Assembly (NCBI GenBank): GCA_963747005.1
Contig: CAVVDT010000013.1
Coordinates: 310,001-374,000 of the forward strand
Direction of reading: 5' to 3'
Source of the DNA: CAVVDT01 sp963747005
Lineage (GTDB): Bacteria > Pseudomonadota > Alphaproteobacteria > Rhizobiales > Aestuariivirgaceae
Length of the DNA: 64,000 nt
The notes beneath the pieces are model-generated. The model saw nothing but the letters and a program-made list of their open reading frames with translations. It was not told the origin of the DNA and did no database searches. Positions within the stretch are counted from its first letter, which is position 1, and the number at the start of each line of letters is the position of its first letter. This document shows positions 1-7,033 of this stretch, piece after piece. The position numbers were made by a program, and so were the translations under genes.

Positions 1-266
1 AGATGCATTCAGCCAGCCTCGTCTCCCGCCTCCTGCGCCCGCCACTGATCTCCATCCTGATGCGCTCCGGCACCGTTGCCAACGAATTCGAGAACCGCCA
101 GCAGCTCTCCAACGCCGACCTGGCCATCGTTCCGCATCTGGGCGAGATCGACATCCGCAACTGGACCGCCTTCGACAAGGCGGTCGACCTCGGCTACCGC
201 GCCGCCGTGGCCGCGCTGGAAACGGCTGAAGCAAGGGAGATGTTCAAAAATCTTCGCCGGCAATGA
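1..266 (+). CDS. patatin-like phospholipase family protein, C-terminal end (partial)
   Basis: An open frame enters from the left edge and stops with TGA at 264-266, so only the last 87 or so residues are present and the true start lies outside the window. The tail contains SRLLRPPLISILMRSGTVAN followed by a DLAIVPHLGEIDIRNW stretch and a GYRAAVAALE helix. This resembles the C-terminal part of bacterial RssA/NTE-type patatin proteins, where the core is followed by a 'D..I.P.....' strand and a final helix. The catalytic GxSxG motif would lie upstream and cannot be checked. Its 3' end overlaps the convergent GST gene by 23 bases. The family call is moderate; the frame is well supported. Confidence 0.6.
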   Translation, partial: MHSASLVSRLLRPPLISILMRSGTVANEFENRQQLSNADLAIVPHLGEIDIRNWTAFDKAVDLGYRAAVAALETAEAREMFKNLRRQ

Positions 267-897
267 CCCAGGGCTCTGCCCGCGCCGCGCTTTCCCAGTC
301 CTGCCAGGCGGGAAGCGCCATCATCGCGTCCATGTAGCCTTGAGTTTCGGCGCTCAGCCTGAAGCCATAGATGTGAAAGCGGTTGACCACCGGGGCATAC
401 ATGGCATCGGCGGCGGAAAAGCGCCCGAAGAGGAACGGCCCGCCCTTGCCGTGGGCCGCCCGGCACGCCGCCCACAAGGCCTCGATGCGGGCCACGTCAC
501 GCTTGACGTCCGCTGCCACCTTGAAGCGCGAGGGCTTGCGCCGCATGTTCATCGGGCAGGCGTTCCTGAGCGCCGAAAAGCCGCCATGCATCTCGCAAGC
601 CGCCGCACGCGCCACGGCGCGCGCCGCCTTTGCCTTCGGCCACAGGCCGGCCTCGGGGAAACTTTCGGCGACATATTCGATGATCGCCAGCGATTCCCAT
701 ACCGTCAGCCCGCCGTCATGCAGCACCGGCACCCGGCCGGCGGCGCTGTGGGCGACGATCTTCTTTTTGGTATCCCGGCGGTCGAGCGCGATGACCTCTT
801 CGGCAAAATCGATGCCCGCCTGGCGCATGGCGATCCATGGCCGGAACGACCAGGACGAATAGGTCTTGTTGCCAATGACGAGGGTCAATCTGGCCAT
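244..897 (-). CDS. glutathione S-transferase family protein
   Basis: The product is 217 residues, the usual cytosolic GST length. An N-terminal thioredoxin-like half (about 1-80) contains NKTYSSWSFRPW near the catalytic position, a VPVLHDGG cis-proline loop (57-63) and the Glu-Ser pair of the glutathione gamma-glutamyl site in WESLAIIEYVAE (68-69). The helical C-terminal half follows. The substrate is unknown. It is the last gene of a tight leftward set (rhodanese, Rid-like, lyase-like, GST), starting 9 bases after the lyase-like gene, so it is probably cotranscribed. Its 3' end overlaps the convergent patatin gene. Confidence 0.88.
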   Translation of the reverse strand: MARLTLVIGNKTYSSWSFRPWIAMRQAGIDFAEEVIALDRRDTKKKIVAHSAAGRVPVLHDGGLTVWESLAIIEYVAESFPEAGLWPKAKAARAVARAAACEMHGGFSALRNACPMNMRRKPSRFKVAADVKRDVARIEALWAACRAAHGKGGPFLFGRFSAADAMYAPVVNRFHIYGFRLSAETQGYMDAMMALPAWQDWESAARAEPWVIAGEDF

Positions 898-906
898 GGT
901 CCGGCA

Positions 907-1788
907 TCACTCCTTGTCGTTGGCGGGATCGACCTCGGCACGGCTGGTGCCGCGGCGAAAATCGTCGATATAGATCGTGGCGGTGCCGGGCATGGGTGCG
1001 CGGTGATGACCGAAGCGGAAATACTGGTCCGGTCCGCCGGCGTTCTTGACCCCGATGGTGCCGGTTGCCCGGGCAATGAACTTGCCGTCGGCAAACACCT
1101 CCACCAGCCCGTCGCCGTTGAGGCCGCCCATGATGTGATAGACCATATCGACCCAGTGCTTGCGCGGATCGGGCAGGATGGGATCCTCGCCATAGACCAG
1201 CTTGACGTCGTCCTTGCCGTCGTATTTCTCCGGCTCCGACACAAACCCCATGCTCTTGACCAGCCCGGTCTTGACCGCCTCGAAGAAGCCTTCACTGTCG
1301 CCCATGGCGGTGGCCACCAGGACCCGCGAGGTGCCGCTTTCCAGGGTGATGTGGAATATCCCGTCATCGAAGCGCTGGGCGACGAACGGGCTGCCGTCGG
1401 CATCCTGCTTCCAGCCGCCGATCTGCCAGCGGGTGCTGCCGGTCATGCCGCCGAAACCCTCGATACGAAAGCTGAAGCCGTACCACACGTCGGTGCCGAA
1501 TGGCAGTCGCACGCCCGGCGCCTCGCGGATCTCCGAAATCTGGCACTTGCAGGCGGCGTTGTAGTCCGAACCCTTGATGCGAATGGCCAGCGCGCCCTTG
1601 CCCTTGTGGACCACGTGCCGTTCGATCCACAGCCGCCGGTCACCGACATGGGTAAGCGTCCAGAAGGTGTTATCGAGTGGCGCGCGCTCGAAGCCGTCCG
1701 CATGTGAGATGGCGACATTCTGGGCCATGGCCGGCAGCACCGCCGCCGTCATTGTCATGAGGACCACCGCCATCCGCGACAGCTTCAT
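907..1788 (-). CDS. secreted polysaccharide lyase-like (concanavalin-fold) protein
   Basis: I placed the start at the ATG at 1788, which gives a 293-residue protein beginning MKLSRMAVVLMTMTAAVLPA, a clear Sec signal peptide with likely cleavage after AMA. A GTG at 1803 in the same frame is a longer alternative. The mature part has the look of the PF14099-type polysaccharide lyase/heparin lyase I-like jelly-roll: an early DGFERAPLDNTFW, VWYGFSFRIEG, a WQIGGWKQ strand, and a late YFRFGHHRAP and TATIYIDDFRRG. A Cys-Lys-Cys pair lies near residue 75. Substrate and activity cannot be read from sequence; it may be a binding protein. It lies 16 bases downstream of the Rid-like gene in the same leftward operon. 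Confidence 0.65.
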   Translation of the reverse strand: MKLSRMAVVLMTMTAAVLPAMAQNVAISHADGFERAPLDNTFWTLTHVGDRRLWIERHVVHKGKGALAIRIKGSDYNAACKCQISEIREAPGVRLPFGTDVWYGFSFRIEGFGGMTGSTRWQIGGWKQDADGSPFVAQRFDDGIFHITLESGTSRVLVATAMGDSEGFFEAVKTGLVKSMGFVSEPEKYDGKDDVKLVYGEDPILPDPRKHWVDMVYHIMGGLNGDGLVEVFADGKFIARATGTIGVKNAGGPDQYFRFGHHRAPMPGTATIYIDDFRRGTSRAEVDPANDKE

Positions 1789-1819
1789 CCAGCCACCCGG
1801 CACTGTGCCGCCGCCTCGC

Positions 1820-2221
1820 TCATGCGCCGACCGCCTTGCGCGCCGTCACCTCCACCTCGATCAGCATGCGCTTGTCGATCAGTGGCGTCACCACGGTGGT
1901 ATTGGCTGGAAGGGCGGCGTGCATGTACTGCCCGACGATCGGCGCCACCTTCTCGAAGTCCTCTGCACGCACCAGGAAAATCCTGACCCGCACCACATCG
2001 TTGAGGTGCGAACCGGCCCGGGTGAGGGCATCGGATAGATTGCGGAATACCTGATGGGTCTGCGCCTCCACCGTCTTCTCGATGGTCATCAGCGCATAAT
2101 CGAACCCGGTCGTGCCCGAAACGAAGACCCAGTCGCCGCCGGCATCGGGCACCACGGCCACACGCGAATAGCTGGCGACCTCCTCGAACTTGGAGCCTGA
2201 TGAAATGCGCGTCCCCCGCAT
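1820..2221 (-). CDS. RidA/YjgF/UK114 (Rid) family protein with altered active site
   Basis: This 133-residue protein has the Rid chorismate-mutase-like fold: VFVSGTTGFD, QTHQVFRNLSDALTRAGS, VVRVRIFLV and a C-terminal IEVEVTARKAV. RidA members act as trimers and hydrolyse reactive enamine/imine intermediates using an Arg in a P-A-R-T loop. Here the loop reads LPANTTVV, with Asn107 at that Arg position, so imine deaminase activity is doubtful and another Rid subfamily role is likely (inference). It begins 19 bases after the rhodanese gene and is followed after 16 bases by the lyase-like gene. Confidence 0.87.
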   Translation of the reverse strand: MRGTRISSGSKFEEVASYSRVAVVPDAGGDWVFVSGTTGFDYALMTIEKTVEAQTHQVFRNLSDALTRAGSHLNDVVRVRIFLVRAEDFEKVAPIVGQYMHAALPANTTVVTPLIDKRMLIEVEVTARKAVGA

Positions 2222-2240
2222 CGGACCTATCCTCTTTTAC

Positions 2241-2651
2241 TCACGCCTTCTTCGGTTCGACCGGCTCCACCGGGCCGCCCGCCTTCTTCCAGGCGCCGAA
2301 CCCGCCGATCATGTTGAAGACCGGCTTCAGGCCCATGCGCTGGGCGATCTGGGTCGCCAGCGCCGAGCGCAAGCCGCCCGCGCACTGGAAGATGAAGGTC
2401 CTGTCCTCGCCGAAGAACGGCTTGTAGTAGGGGCTTTCGGGGTCGATCCAGAATTCCAGCATGCCGCGCGGCACATGGACCGAACCGGGAATGCGCCCTT
2501 CGCGCCACAATTCGCGCACGTCGCGGATGTCGATGACGGTGACATCGTCGCGTCCCGCCATGGCGATGGCTTCATCAATGCTGATCTGGTTGATTTCACC
2601 CTCGGCCTCGGCCAGCAGAGCCTTGTAGCCAACGCTTATCTGTTGCGGCAT
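2241..2651 (-). CDS. single-domain rhodanese-like sulfurtransferase
   Basis: The start at 2651 gives 136 residues (MPQQISVGYK...). The upstream in-frame extension to 2762 would overlap the divergent desaturase gene and has no rhodanese similarity. The domain carries VTVIDIRDVRELWREGRIPG, VHVPRGMLEFW and the active-site loop CAGGLRSA with Cys90, then a C-terminal MIGGFGAWKKAGGP. The catalytic cysteine suggests a working persulfide carrier. It is the first gene of the leftward four-gene set and is divergent from the desaturase, with 54 bases between starts. Confidence 0.88.
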   Translation of the reverse strand: MPQQISVGYKALLAEAEGEINQISIDEAIAMAGRDDVTVIDIRDVRELWREGRIPGSVHVPRGMLEFWIDPESPYYKPFFGEDRTFIFQCAGGLRSALATQIAQRMGLKPVFNMIGGFGAWKKAGGPVEPVEPKKA

Positions 2652-2705
2652 GGTGACGAACGTGTTTGTTTTCTGAGCTGTTTTGAGAGTGTCATAGAGC
2701 GCCGG

Positions 2706-3650
2706 ATGAACCTCAAGGTCAAGCGTTTTGGGTCGGGCGCGCCGCACCGCGACAAGGCGCAAAGCGCCCTCGACCTCATCGAGCCGTCAAGGCTTGCCGC
2801 CCTGCGCGAACCGCGTGACGGTCCGGGCTATCTGCGCCTCGCCGGACATCTGGGCCTCCTGGCGGCGTCGGGCACGTTGATCCTGACGGCGACCCATCGG
2901 GCGCCGTGGCTCGCTGCCATGCTCGTCTACGCGATCGCCTTCACTTTCCTCTTCACCCTCGAGCACGAGACCACCCACGAAAGCGCCTTTCGCGATGAAC
3001 GCCTCAACCGCCTCATCGCCGCCGTGACCGGCTTCCTCGTGGTGGTGCCGGCGCGCTGGTTCCGTTATTTCCACTTCGCCCATCACCGCCACACCCAGGA
3101 CAAGGCCCGAGACCCCGAGCTAGCCACCCCCAAGCCCGCGAGCTGGCCGGCCTACCTCTTTTACCTCACCGCCCTTCCCTACTGGTTCTCGACCGTCCGC
3201 ACGCTGTCGGCCATGGCGTTGGGCCGCATCGACGGCGACTATGTGCCGGCTGCGCGTTGCGCCTCGGTCGTGCGCGAGGCGCGCCTGCATCTGATGCTTT
3301 ATGGCGCCGTGGCACTCATCAGCCTCGCCGCCGGCAGCCTCATCGCCGTCAAGCTGTGGGTCCTGCCACTCCTCATCGGGCAGCCCTTCCTCAGGGCCTA
3401 TCTGCTGGCCGAGCACGGCGCCTGCCCGCTCGTCGCCGACATGGTGAAAAACTCCCGCACCACCTTTGCCGGCCGCGCGGTATGTTTCATCGCCTGGAAC
3501 ATGCCCTACCACACCGCCCACCACGCCTTTCCGACGGTCCCTTTCCACCGCCTGCCGGAGGTGACGGAGATGATCAGGGACCGCATCGCCGTCACCGCAA
3601 GGAGCTACCCGGACGCCCACCGCCAGATAAGGGCGGGGTGGAAGGCCTGA
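2706..3650 (+). CDS. membrane fatty acid desaturase
   Basis: The product is 314 residues if the ATG at 2706 is used; I see no strong ribosome site, so the start is uncertain. Three histidine boxes of the integral-membrane desaturase/hydroxylase superfamily are intact: HETTH (87-91), HFAHHRH (123-129) and HTAHH (269-273), expected to bind two irons. Hydrophobic segments lie near 48-63, 68-85, 103-115, 195-225 and 220-235. The substrate (acyl lipid, sterol, carotenoid) cannot be fixed; beta-carotene hydroxylase-like relatives share this layout. It is a single rightward gene, convergent with rplQ. Confidence 0.87.
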   Translation: MNLKVKRFGSGAPHRDKAQSALDLIEPSRLAALREPRDGPGYLRLAGHLGLLAASGTLILTATHRAPWLAAMLVYAIAFTFLFTLEHETTHESAFRDERLNRLIAAVTGFLVVVPARWFRYFHFAHHRHTQDKARDPELATPKPASWPAYLFYLTALPYWFSTVRTLSAMALGRIDGDYVPAARCASVVREARLHLMLYGAVALISLAAGSLIAVKLWVLPLLIGQPFLRAYLLAEHGACPLVADMVKNSRTTFAGRAVCFIAWNMPYHTAHHAFPTVPFHRLPEVTEMIRDRIAVTARSYPDAHRQIRAGWKA

Positions 3651-3654
3651 CGGC

Positions 3655-3691
3655 CCCGAAACGCAACAAAGGCGGCCCCATGGACCGCCTT
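3655..3691 (-). terminator. terminator-like hairpin after rplQ (alpha operon end)
   Basis: On the minus strand AAGGCGGTCC, a 3-base loop and GGGCCGCCTT form a 10-bp stem (one G-T pair), followed by TGTTGCGTTTC, a weak T-rich run. It sits 30 bases after the rplQ stop. Confidence 0.6.
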
Positions 3692-3721
3692 CGCGCAACT
3701 CCCGAATGGATTGAACGGACG

Positions 3722-4159
3722 TCAGGCCGCCGCCGTTTCCTCGGCCTTGGTTTCCGCCGCGGCTTCCTGGGTCGGACCGGAGTCCTTGCCCTTTTCGGCC
3801 TTGTCGCGGTCGACGAACTCGATTACCGCCATGGGCGCCGAGTCACCATAACGAAAGCCCGCCTTGAGCACCCGCGTATAGCCGCCGCTGCGCTCCTTGT
3901 AGCGCTCGGCCAGGGCCCCGAACAGCTTCTTCACCTGGTCCTCGTCGCCGATGCGCGAGATGGCCTGGCGCCGGGCATGCAAATCGCCGCGCTTGGCGAG
4001 CGTCACCAGCTTTTCCACCACCGGCCTGAGATCCTTGGCCTTGGGCAGGGTGGTGACGATCTGCTCGTGCTTGATGAGGGCTGCCGCCATGTTGGCGAAC
4101 ATCGCCTTCCTGTGCGAAACCGAACGATTGAAGCGGCGGCCGGCAAATCCGTGACGCAT
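3722..4159 (-). CDS. rplQ: 50S ribosomal protein L17
   Basis: The 145-residue protein starts MRHGFAGRRFNRSVSHRKAM, the diagnostic L17 N-terminus, and keeps the GGYTRVLK segment of the core, which ends at about residue 115. An Ala/Glu/Lys-rich tail of about 25 residues follows; such tails are common in alphaproteobacterial L17. L17 binds 23S rRNA near the exit tunnel. It is the last gene of the alpha operon, 79 bases after rpoA, and that spacer holds a 44-bp palindromic repeat. Confidence 0.97.
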   Translation of the reverse strand: MRHGFAGRRFNRSVSHRKAMFANMAAALIKHEQIVTTLPKAKDLRPVVEKLVTLAKRGDLHARRQAISRIGDEDQVKKLFGALAERYKERSGGYTRVLKAGFRYGDSAPMAVIEFVDRDKAEKGKDSGPTQEAAAETKAEETAAA

Positions 4160-4181
4160 GGGCTTATTCCTTCAAACCTGG

Positions 4182-4225
4182 GCATTTCCGGCCAAAGTGT
4201 CTGCACTTTTGCGGTTCGAAAATGC
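4182..4225. repeat. 44-bp palindromic repeat, copy A (rpoA-rplQ spacer)
   Basis: The sequence runs from GCATTTCC to GAAAATGC, with an inner CAAAGTGTCTGCACTTTTGC hairpin. It matches copy B at 22425-22468 closely in both length and sequence, so this is a dispersed palindromic element rather than chance. It would be transcribed between rpoA and rplQ. Confidence 0.7.
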
Positions 4226-4238
4226 GGCGAAACAACGA

Positions 4239-5273
4239 TCAGTAATGGGTCTCGAAGCGCTTGGCCAGTTCGTCGATGTTCTCCGGCGGCCAGTTCGGCA
4301 CTTCCATGCCGAGATGCAGGCCCATCTGGGCCAGCACTTCCTTGATCTCGTTGAGCGACTTGCGCCCGAAATTCGGGGTGCGCAGCATCTCCGCCTCGGT
4401 CTTCTGAATGAGATCGCCGATATAGACGATGTTGTCGTTCTTCAGGCAGTTGGCCGAACGCACCGACAGTTCCAGTTCGTCCACCTTCTTGAGCAGCGCG
4501 GCGTTGAATTCCAGTTCCGGCCGCTCGTCCTCGGCGGTCGCCTTGGAAGGCTCCTCGAAGTTGATGAACACCTGCAACTGGTCCTGCAGGATGCGCGCCG
4601 CATAGGCGACCGCGTCCTCGGGCTTGATCGAACCGTCGGTCTCGACCGTCAGGGTGAGCTTGTCATAGTCGAGGATCTGGCCCTCGCGGGTGTTCTCGAC
4701 CTTGTAGGAGACGCGCTTGACCGGCGAGAACAGGCTGTCGACCGGCACCAGACCGATGGGGGCATCCTCGGGCCGGTTGCGCTCGGCCGGGGTATAGCCC
4801 TTGCCGATGGCGACGGTGAACTCCATGCGGATCTCGGCGCCCTCATCGAGGGTGCAGATCACATGGCTCGGATTGAGGATGGAGATGTCGGACGTTTCCT
4901 GGATGTCGCCGGCCGTCACCACGCCCGGGCCTTCCTTGCGCAGGGCGAGCCGCTTGGGGCCCTCCACATGCATGGCAAGGGCGACTTCCTTGATGTTGAG
5001 GATGATGTCGGTCACATCCTCGCGCACCCCGGCGATGGAGGAGAATTCGTGCAGCACGCCGTCGATATGTACAGACGTCACCGCTGCACCCTGCAACGAC
5101 GACAACAGCACCCGGCGCAGCGCATTGCCCAGCGTCATGCCGAAACCGCGCTCCAGAGGCTCGGCCACCATGGTCGCCTGACGGCGCCGGTCGCGGGTCG
5201 ACAGCACTTCCAGCTTGCCCGGCTTGATGAGTTCCTGCCAGTTCCTGTGATTCACATCCATGTCGGTATTCAC
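4239..5273 (-). CDS. rpoA: DNA-directed RNA polymerase subunit alpha
   Basis: The 344-residue protein has the assembly N-terminal domain (about 1-235, with ATMVAEPLERGFGMTLGNALRRVLLSS) and the C-terminal helix-hairpin-helix domain (about 260-330, LELSVRSANCLKNDNIVYIG and TPNFGRKSLNEIKE) that contacts UP elements and activators. The alpha dimer scaffolds beta and beta-prime, encoded at 24.4-32.9 kb. It lies 116 bases after rpsK with no rpsD between them, as is usual in this class but unlike E. coli. That spacer contains a hairpin. Confidence 0.98.
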   Translation of the reverse strand: MNTDMDVNHRNWQELIKPGKLEVLSTRDRRRQATMVAEPLERGFGMTLGNALRRVLLSSLQGAAVTSVHIDGVLHEFSSIAGVREDVTDIILNIKEVALAMHVEGPKRLALRKEGPGVVTAGDIQETSDISILNPSHVICTLDEGAEIRMEFTVAIGKGYTPAERNRPEDAPIGLVPVDSLFSPVKRVSYKVENTREGQILDYDKLTLTVETDGSIKPEDAVAYAARILQDQLQVFINFEEPSKATAEDERPELEFNAALLKKVDELELSVRSANCLKNDNIVYIGDLIQKTEAEMLRTPNFGRKSLNEIKEVLAQMGLHLGMEVPNWPPENIDELAKRFETHY

Positions 5274-5333
5274 CTCGTGCGAGGGGCTATGATGGCCCGA
5301 AACGCATGGCCTGCCCGTCTTTTGAATTTTGTG

Positions 5334-5364
5334 TCCGGCGAAAGGCCCGTCAAAGGGCGCCGGA
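5334..5364 (-). promoter_or_regulatory. hairpin in the rpsK-rpoA spacer
   Basis: TCCGGCG and CGCCGGA form an outer stem with an inner GCCC/GGGC pairing. It lies 60 bases before the rpoA start in the mRNA. It has no T-run, so it may be a processing or translational control structure rather than a terminator. The function is inferred only. Confidence 0.4.
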
Positions 5365-5389
5365 AATTACGCCAGCACGTCCTCGAACT

Positions 5390-5779
5390 TCACACACGCC
5401 GCCGCTTGGGCGGGCGCACGCCGTTGTGCGCGATCGGGGTGACATCGCGGATCGACGTCACCTGCAGCCCGCAGGCCTGAAGGGCCCGGAGCGCCAATTC
5501 ACGGCCCGAACCCGGACCGCTCACCTCGATCTCCACTGTCTTCATGCCATGTTCCATGGCAGCCTTGCCCGCCTGCTCGGCGGCCACCTGGGCGGCATAG
5601 GGCGTCGACTTGCGCGAGCCCTTGAAGCCCATCTTGCCGGCCGAGGCCCACGAGATGGCATTGCCCTGTACATCCGTGATGGTGATCATGGTGTTGTTGA
5701 ACGACGAGTTCACATGCGCCACGCCCGAGGTGATGTTCTTGCGCTCCTTGCGGCGGACGCGCGTCGTGTCCTTGGCCAT
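5390..5779 (-). CDS. rpsK: 30S ribosomal protein S11
   Basis: The 129-residue protein matches the family length. It has the S11 signature GVAHVNSSFNNTMITITDVQ near the N-terminus and ends HNGVRPPKRRRV, the basic tail that binds 16S rRNA in the platform. Its start lies 24 bases after the rpsM stop in the alpha operon. Confidence 0.98.
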   Translation of the reverse strand: MAKDTTRVRRKERKNITSGVAHVNSSFNNTMITITDVQGNAISWASAGKMGFKGSRKSTPYAAQVAAEQAGKAAMEHGMKTVEIEVSGPGSGRELALRALQACGLQVTSIRDVTPIAHNGVRPPKRRRV

Positions 5780-5803
5780 TTTGGTCTACCTTGCCTTTTG
5801 AAC

Positions 5804-6172
5804 TTATTTCTTCTTGCCGGCGATGGCCTTGGCGGGCCCCTTGCGGGTGCGGGCATTGGTGTGGGTGCGCTGTCCGCGCACCGGCAGGCCGCGGCGATGC
5901 CTCAGGCCCCGGTAGGTGCCCAGATCCATGAGCCGCTTGATGTTCATGGAGACCTCGCGCCTGAGATCGCCCTCGACCATGTAGTCGCGGTCGATCACCT
6001 CGCGGATCTGGATGACCTCGGCGTCGGTCAGCTGATTGACCCGGCGCGGCGCGTCGATCGACACCTTTTCGCAGATTTCCTGCGCCTTTTTCTGGCCAAT
6101 GCCATGAATGTACTGCAGCGCGATGATCACGCGCTTGTTGGTCGGTATATTGACGCCTGCGATACGAGCCAC
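5804..6172 (-). CDS. rpsM: 30S ribosomal protein S13
   Basis: I chose a GTG start at 6172, giving MARIAGVNIPTNKRVIIALQ and 122 residues, the normal S13 length. A GGGAG ribosome site lies 8 bases upstream. The longer open frame upstream is not S13-like. S13 lies at the head of the 30S subunit and contacts P-site tRNA and subunit bridges; the basic C-terminal tail (HTNARTRKGPAKAIAGKKK) is visible. It is the first gene of the rpsM-rpsK-rpoA-rplQ unit, with its own promoter about 155 bases upstream. Confidence 0.97.
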   Translation of the reverse strand: MARIAGVNIPTNKRVIIALQYIHGIGQKKAQEICEKVSIDAPRRVNQLTDAEVIQIREVIDRDYMVEGDLRREVSMNIKRLMDLGTYRGLRHRRGLPVRGQRTHTNARTRKGPAKAIAGKKK

Positions 6173-6323
6173 GCCATAGTCTCCCAGGGTACGTCCGGGG
6201 ACCAGTCCCCGCGACAGACTTCCAATTCGGCAACAGGTTAGATGCCGCAATGACAAACGGCCGCAACCAAGCCAGAGCGCACCGCTCCACTTGAGGCAGC
6301 CAACGATCGGTCAGATGGGGAGG

Positions 6324-6352
6324 TATGTAAGCCGGATTCCCGTGCCCGTCAA
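6324..6352 (-). promoter_or_regulatory. sigma70-type promoter for rpsM-rpsK-rpoA-rplQ
   Basis: On the minus strand TTGACG (6347-6352), a 17-base spacer and TACATA (6324-6329) form a near-consensus promoter in the 210-base adk-rpsM gap. Initiation would fall near 6317, leaving a leader of about 145 bases. Confidence 0.72.
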
Positions 6353-6382
6353 CCGCTGTGCGAACCGGGCAATCCGCCGCAT

Positions 6383-7033
6383 TCACCCCTTTGCGAGGAT
6401 CTCCTCCAGTTCATGTGTGACATGGTCGATATCGGCCATGCCGTCGGTCCGTTTCAGCTTGCCCTTGTCGCCATAATAGGCAGTGAGCGGCGCTGTCTGC
6501 TCATGATAGACACCCAGCCGGCTGCGCACGGTTGCCTCGTTGTCGTCGGCCCGCCGGGTAAAGGTGGTGCCGCCGCATTGATCGCAAACACCATCCACCT
6601 TCGGCTTTTCGAAGCGGTCGTGATAACCCTTGCCGCAGGTGGCGCAGGTATAGCGTCCGGTGATGCGCTCAACCAGCGCCTCATCGTCCACTTCCAGTTC
6701 GATTACCTTGTCGAGCTTGAGGTTCTTGCCGGCGAGCATCTCATCGAGCGCTTCGGCCTGGGCCGTGTTGCGCGGAAACCCGTCGAGGATGAAGCCACCC
6801 TTGACGTCCGGCTGGTCGAGGCGTTCGGCGATGATGGCCACCACGATGTCGTCGGAGACGAGATCGCCGCGCTCCATGACGGCCTTGGCCTTCTTGCCGT
6901 AGGGCGTGCCCTGCCTGACCGCGGCGCGCAGCATGTCGCCGGTGGAAAGCTGCACCAGGCCGAGCCTTTCCTCCAGGCGTTTGGCTTGCGTACCCTTGCC
7001 GGCCCCGGGCGGCCCCATGAGGATGATGTTCAC
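6383..7033 (-). CDS. adk: adenylate kinase
   Basis: The 216-residue protein converts ATP + AMP to 2 ADP. It has the Walker A motif GPPGAGKGTQAKRL (residues 7-20), the GFPRN motif of the AMP site, and a long-form LID domain carrying CATCGKGY...CDQCGG, four cysteines that bind a structural zinc. Its ATG overlaps the secY stop by 4 bases, showing translational coupling. The 210-base gap after it holds the alpha operon promoter. Confidence 0.98.
   Translation of the reverse strand: MNIILMGPPGAGKGTQAKRLEERLGLVQLSTGDMLRAAVRQGTPYGKKAKAVMERGDLVSDDIVVAIIAERLDQPDVKGGFILDGFPRNTAQAEALDEMLAGKNLKLDKVIELEVDDEALVERITGRYTCATCGKGYHDRFEKPKVDGVCDQCGGTTFTRRADDNEATVRSRLGVYHEQTAPLTAYYGDKGKLKRTDGMADIDHVTHELEEILAKG

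Noticed and set aside
76..1707. 543-codon plus-strand frame over the GST and lyase-like genes
   Set aside because: It is antisense to two recognisable genes with conserved motifs and has no family match.
5499..6386. 295-codon frame overlapping rpsM and rpsK
   Set aside because: It lies on the same strand in another frame with a scrambled Gln/Arg/His-rich product, over two certain ribosomal genes.
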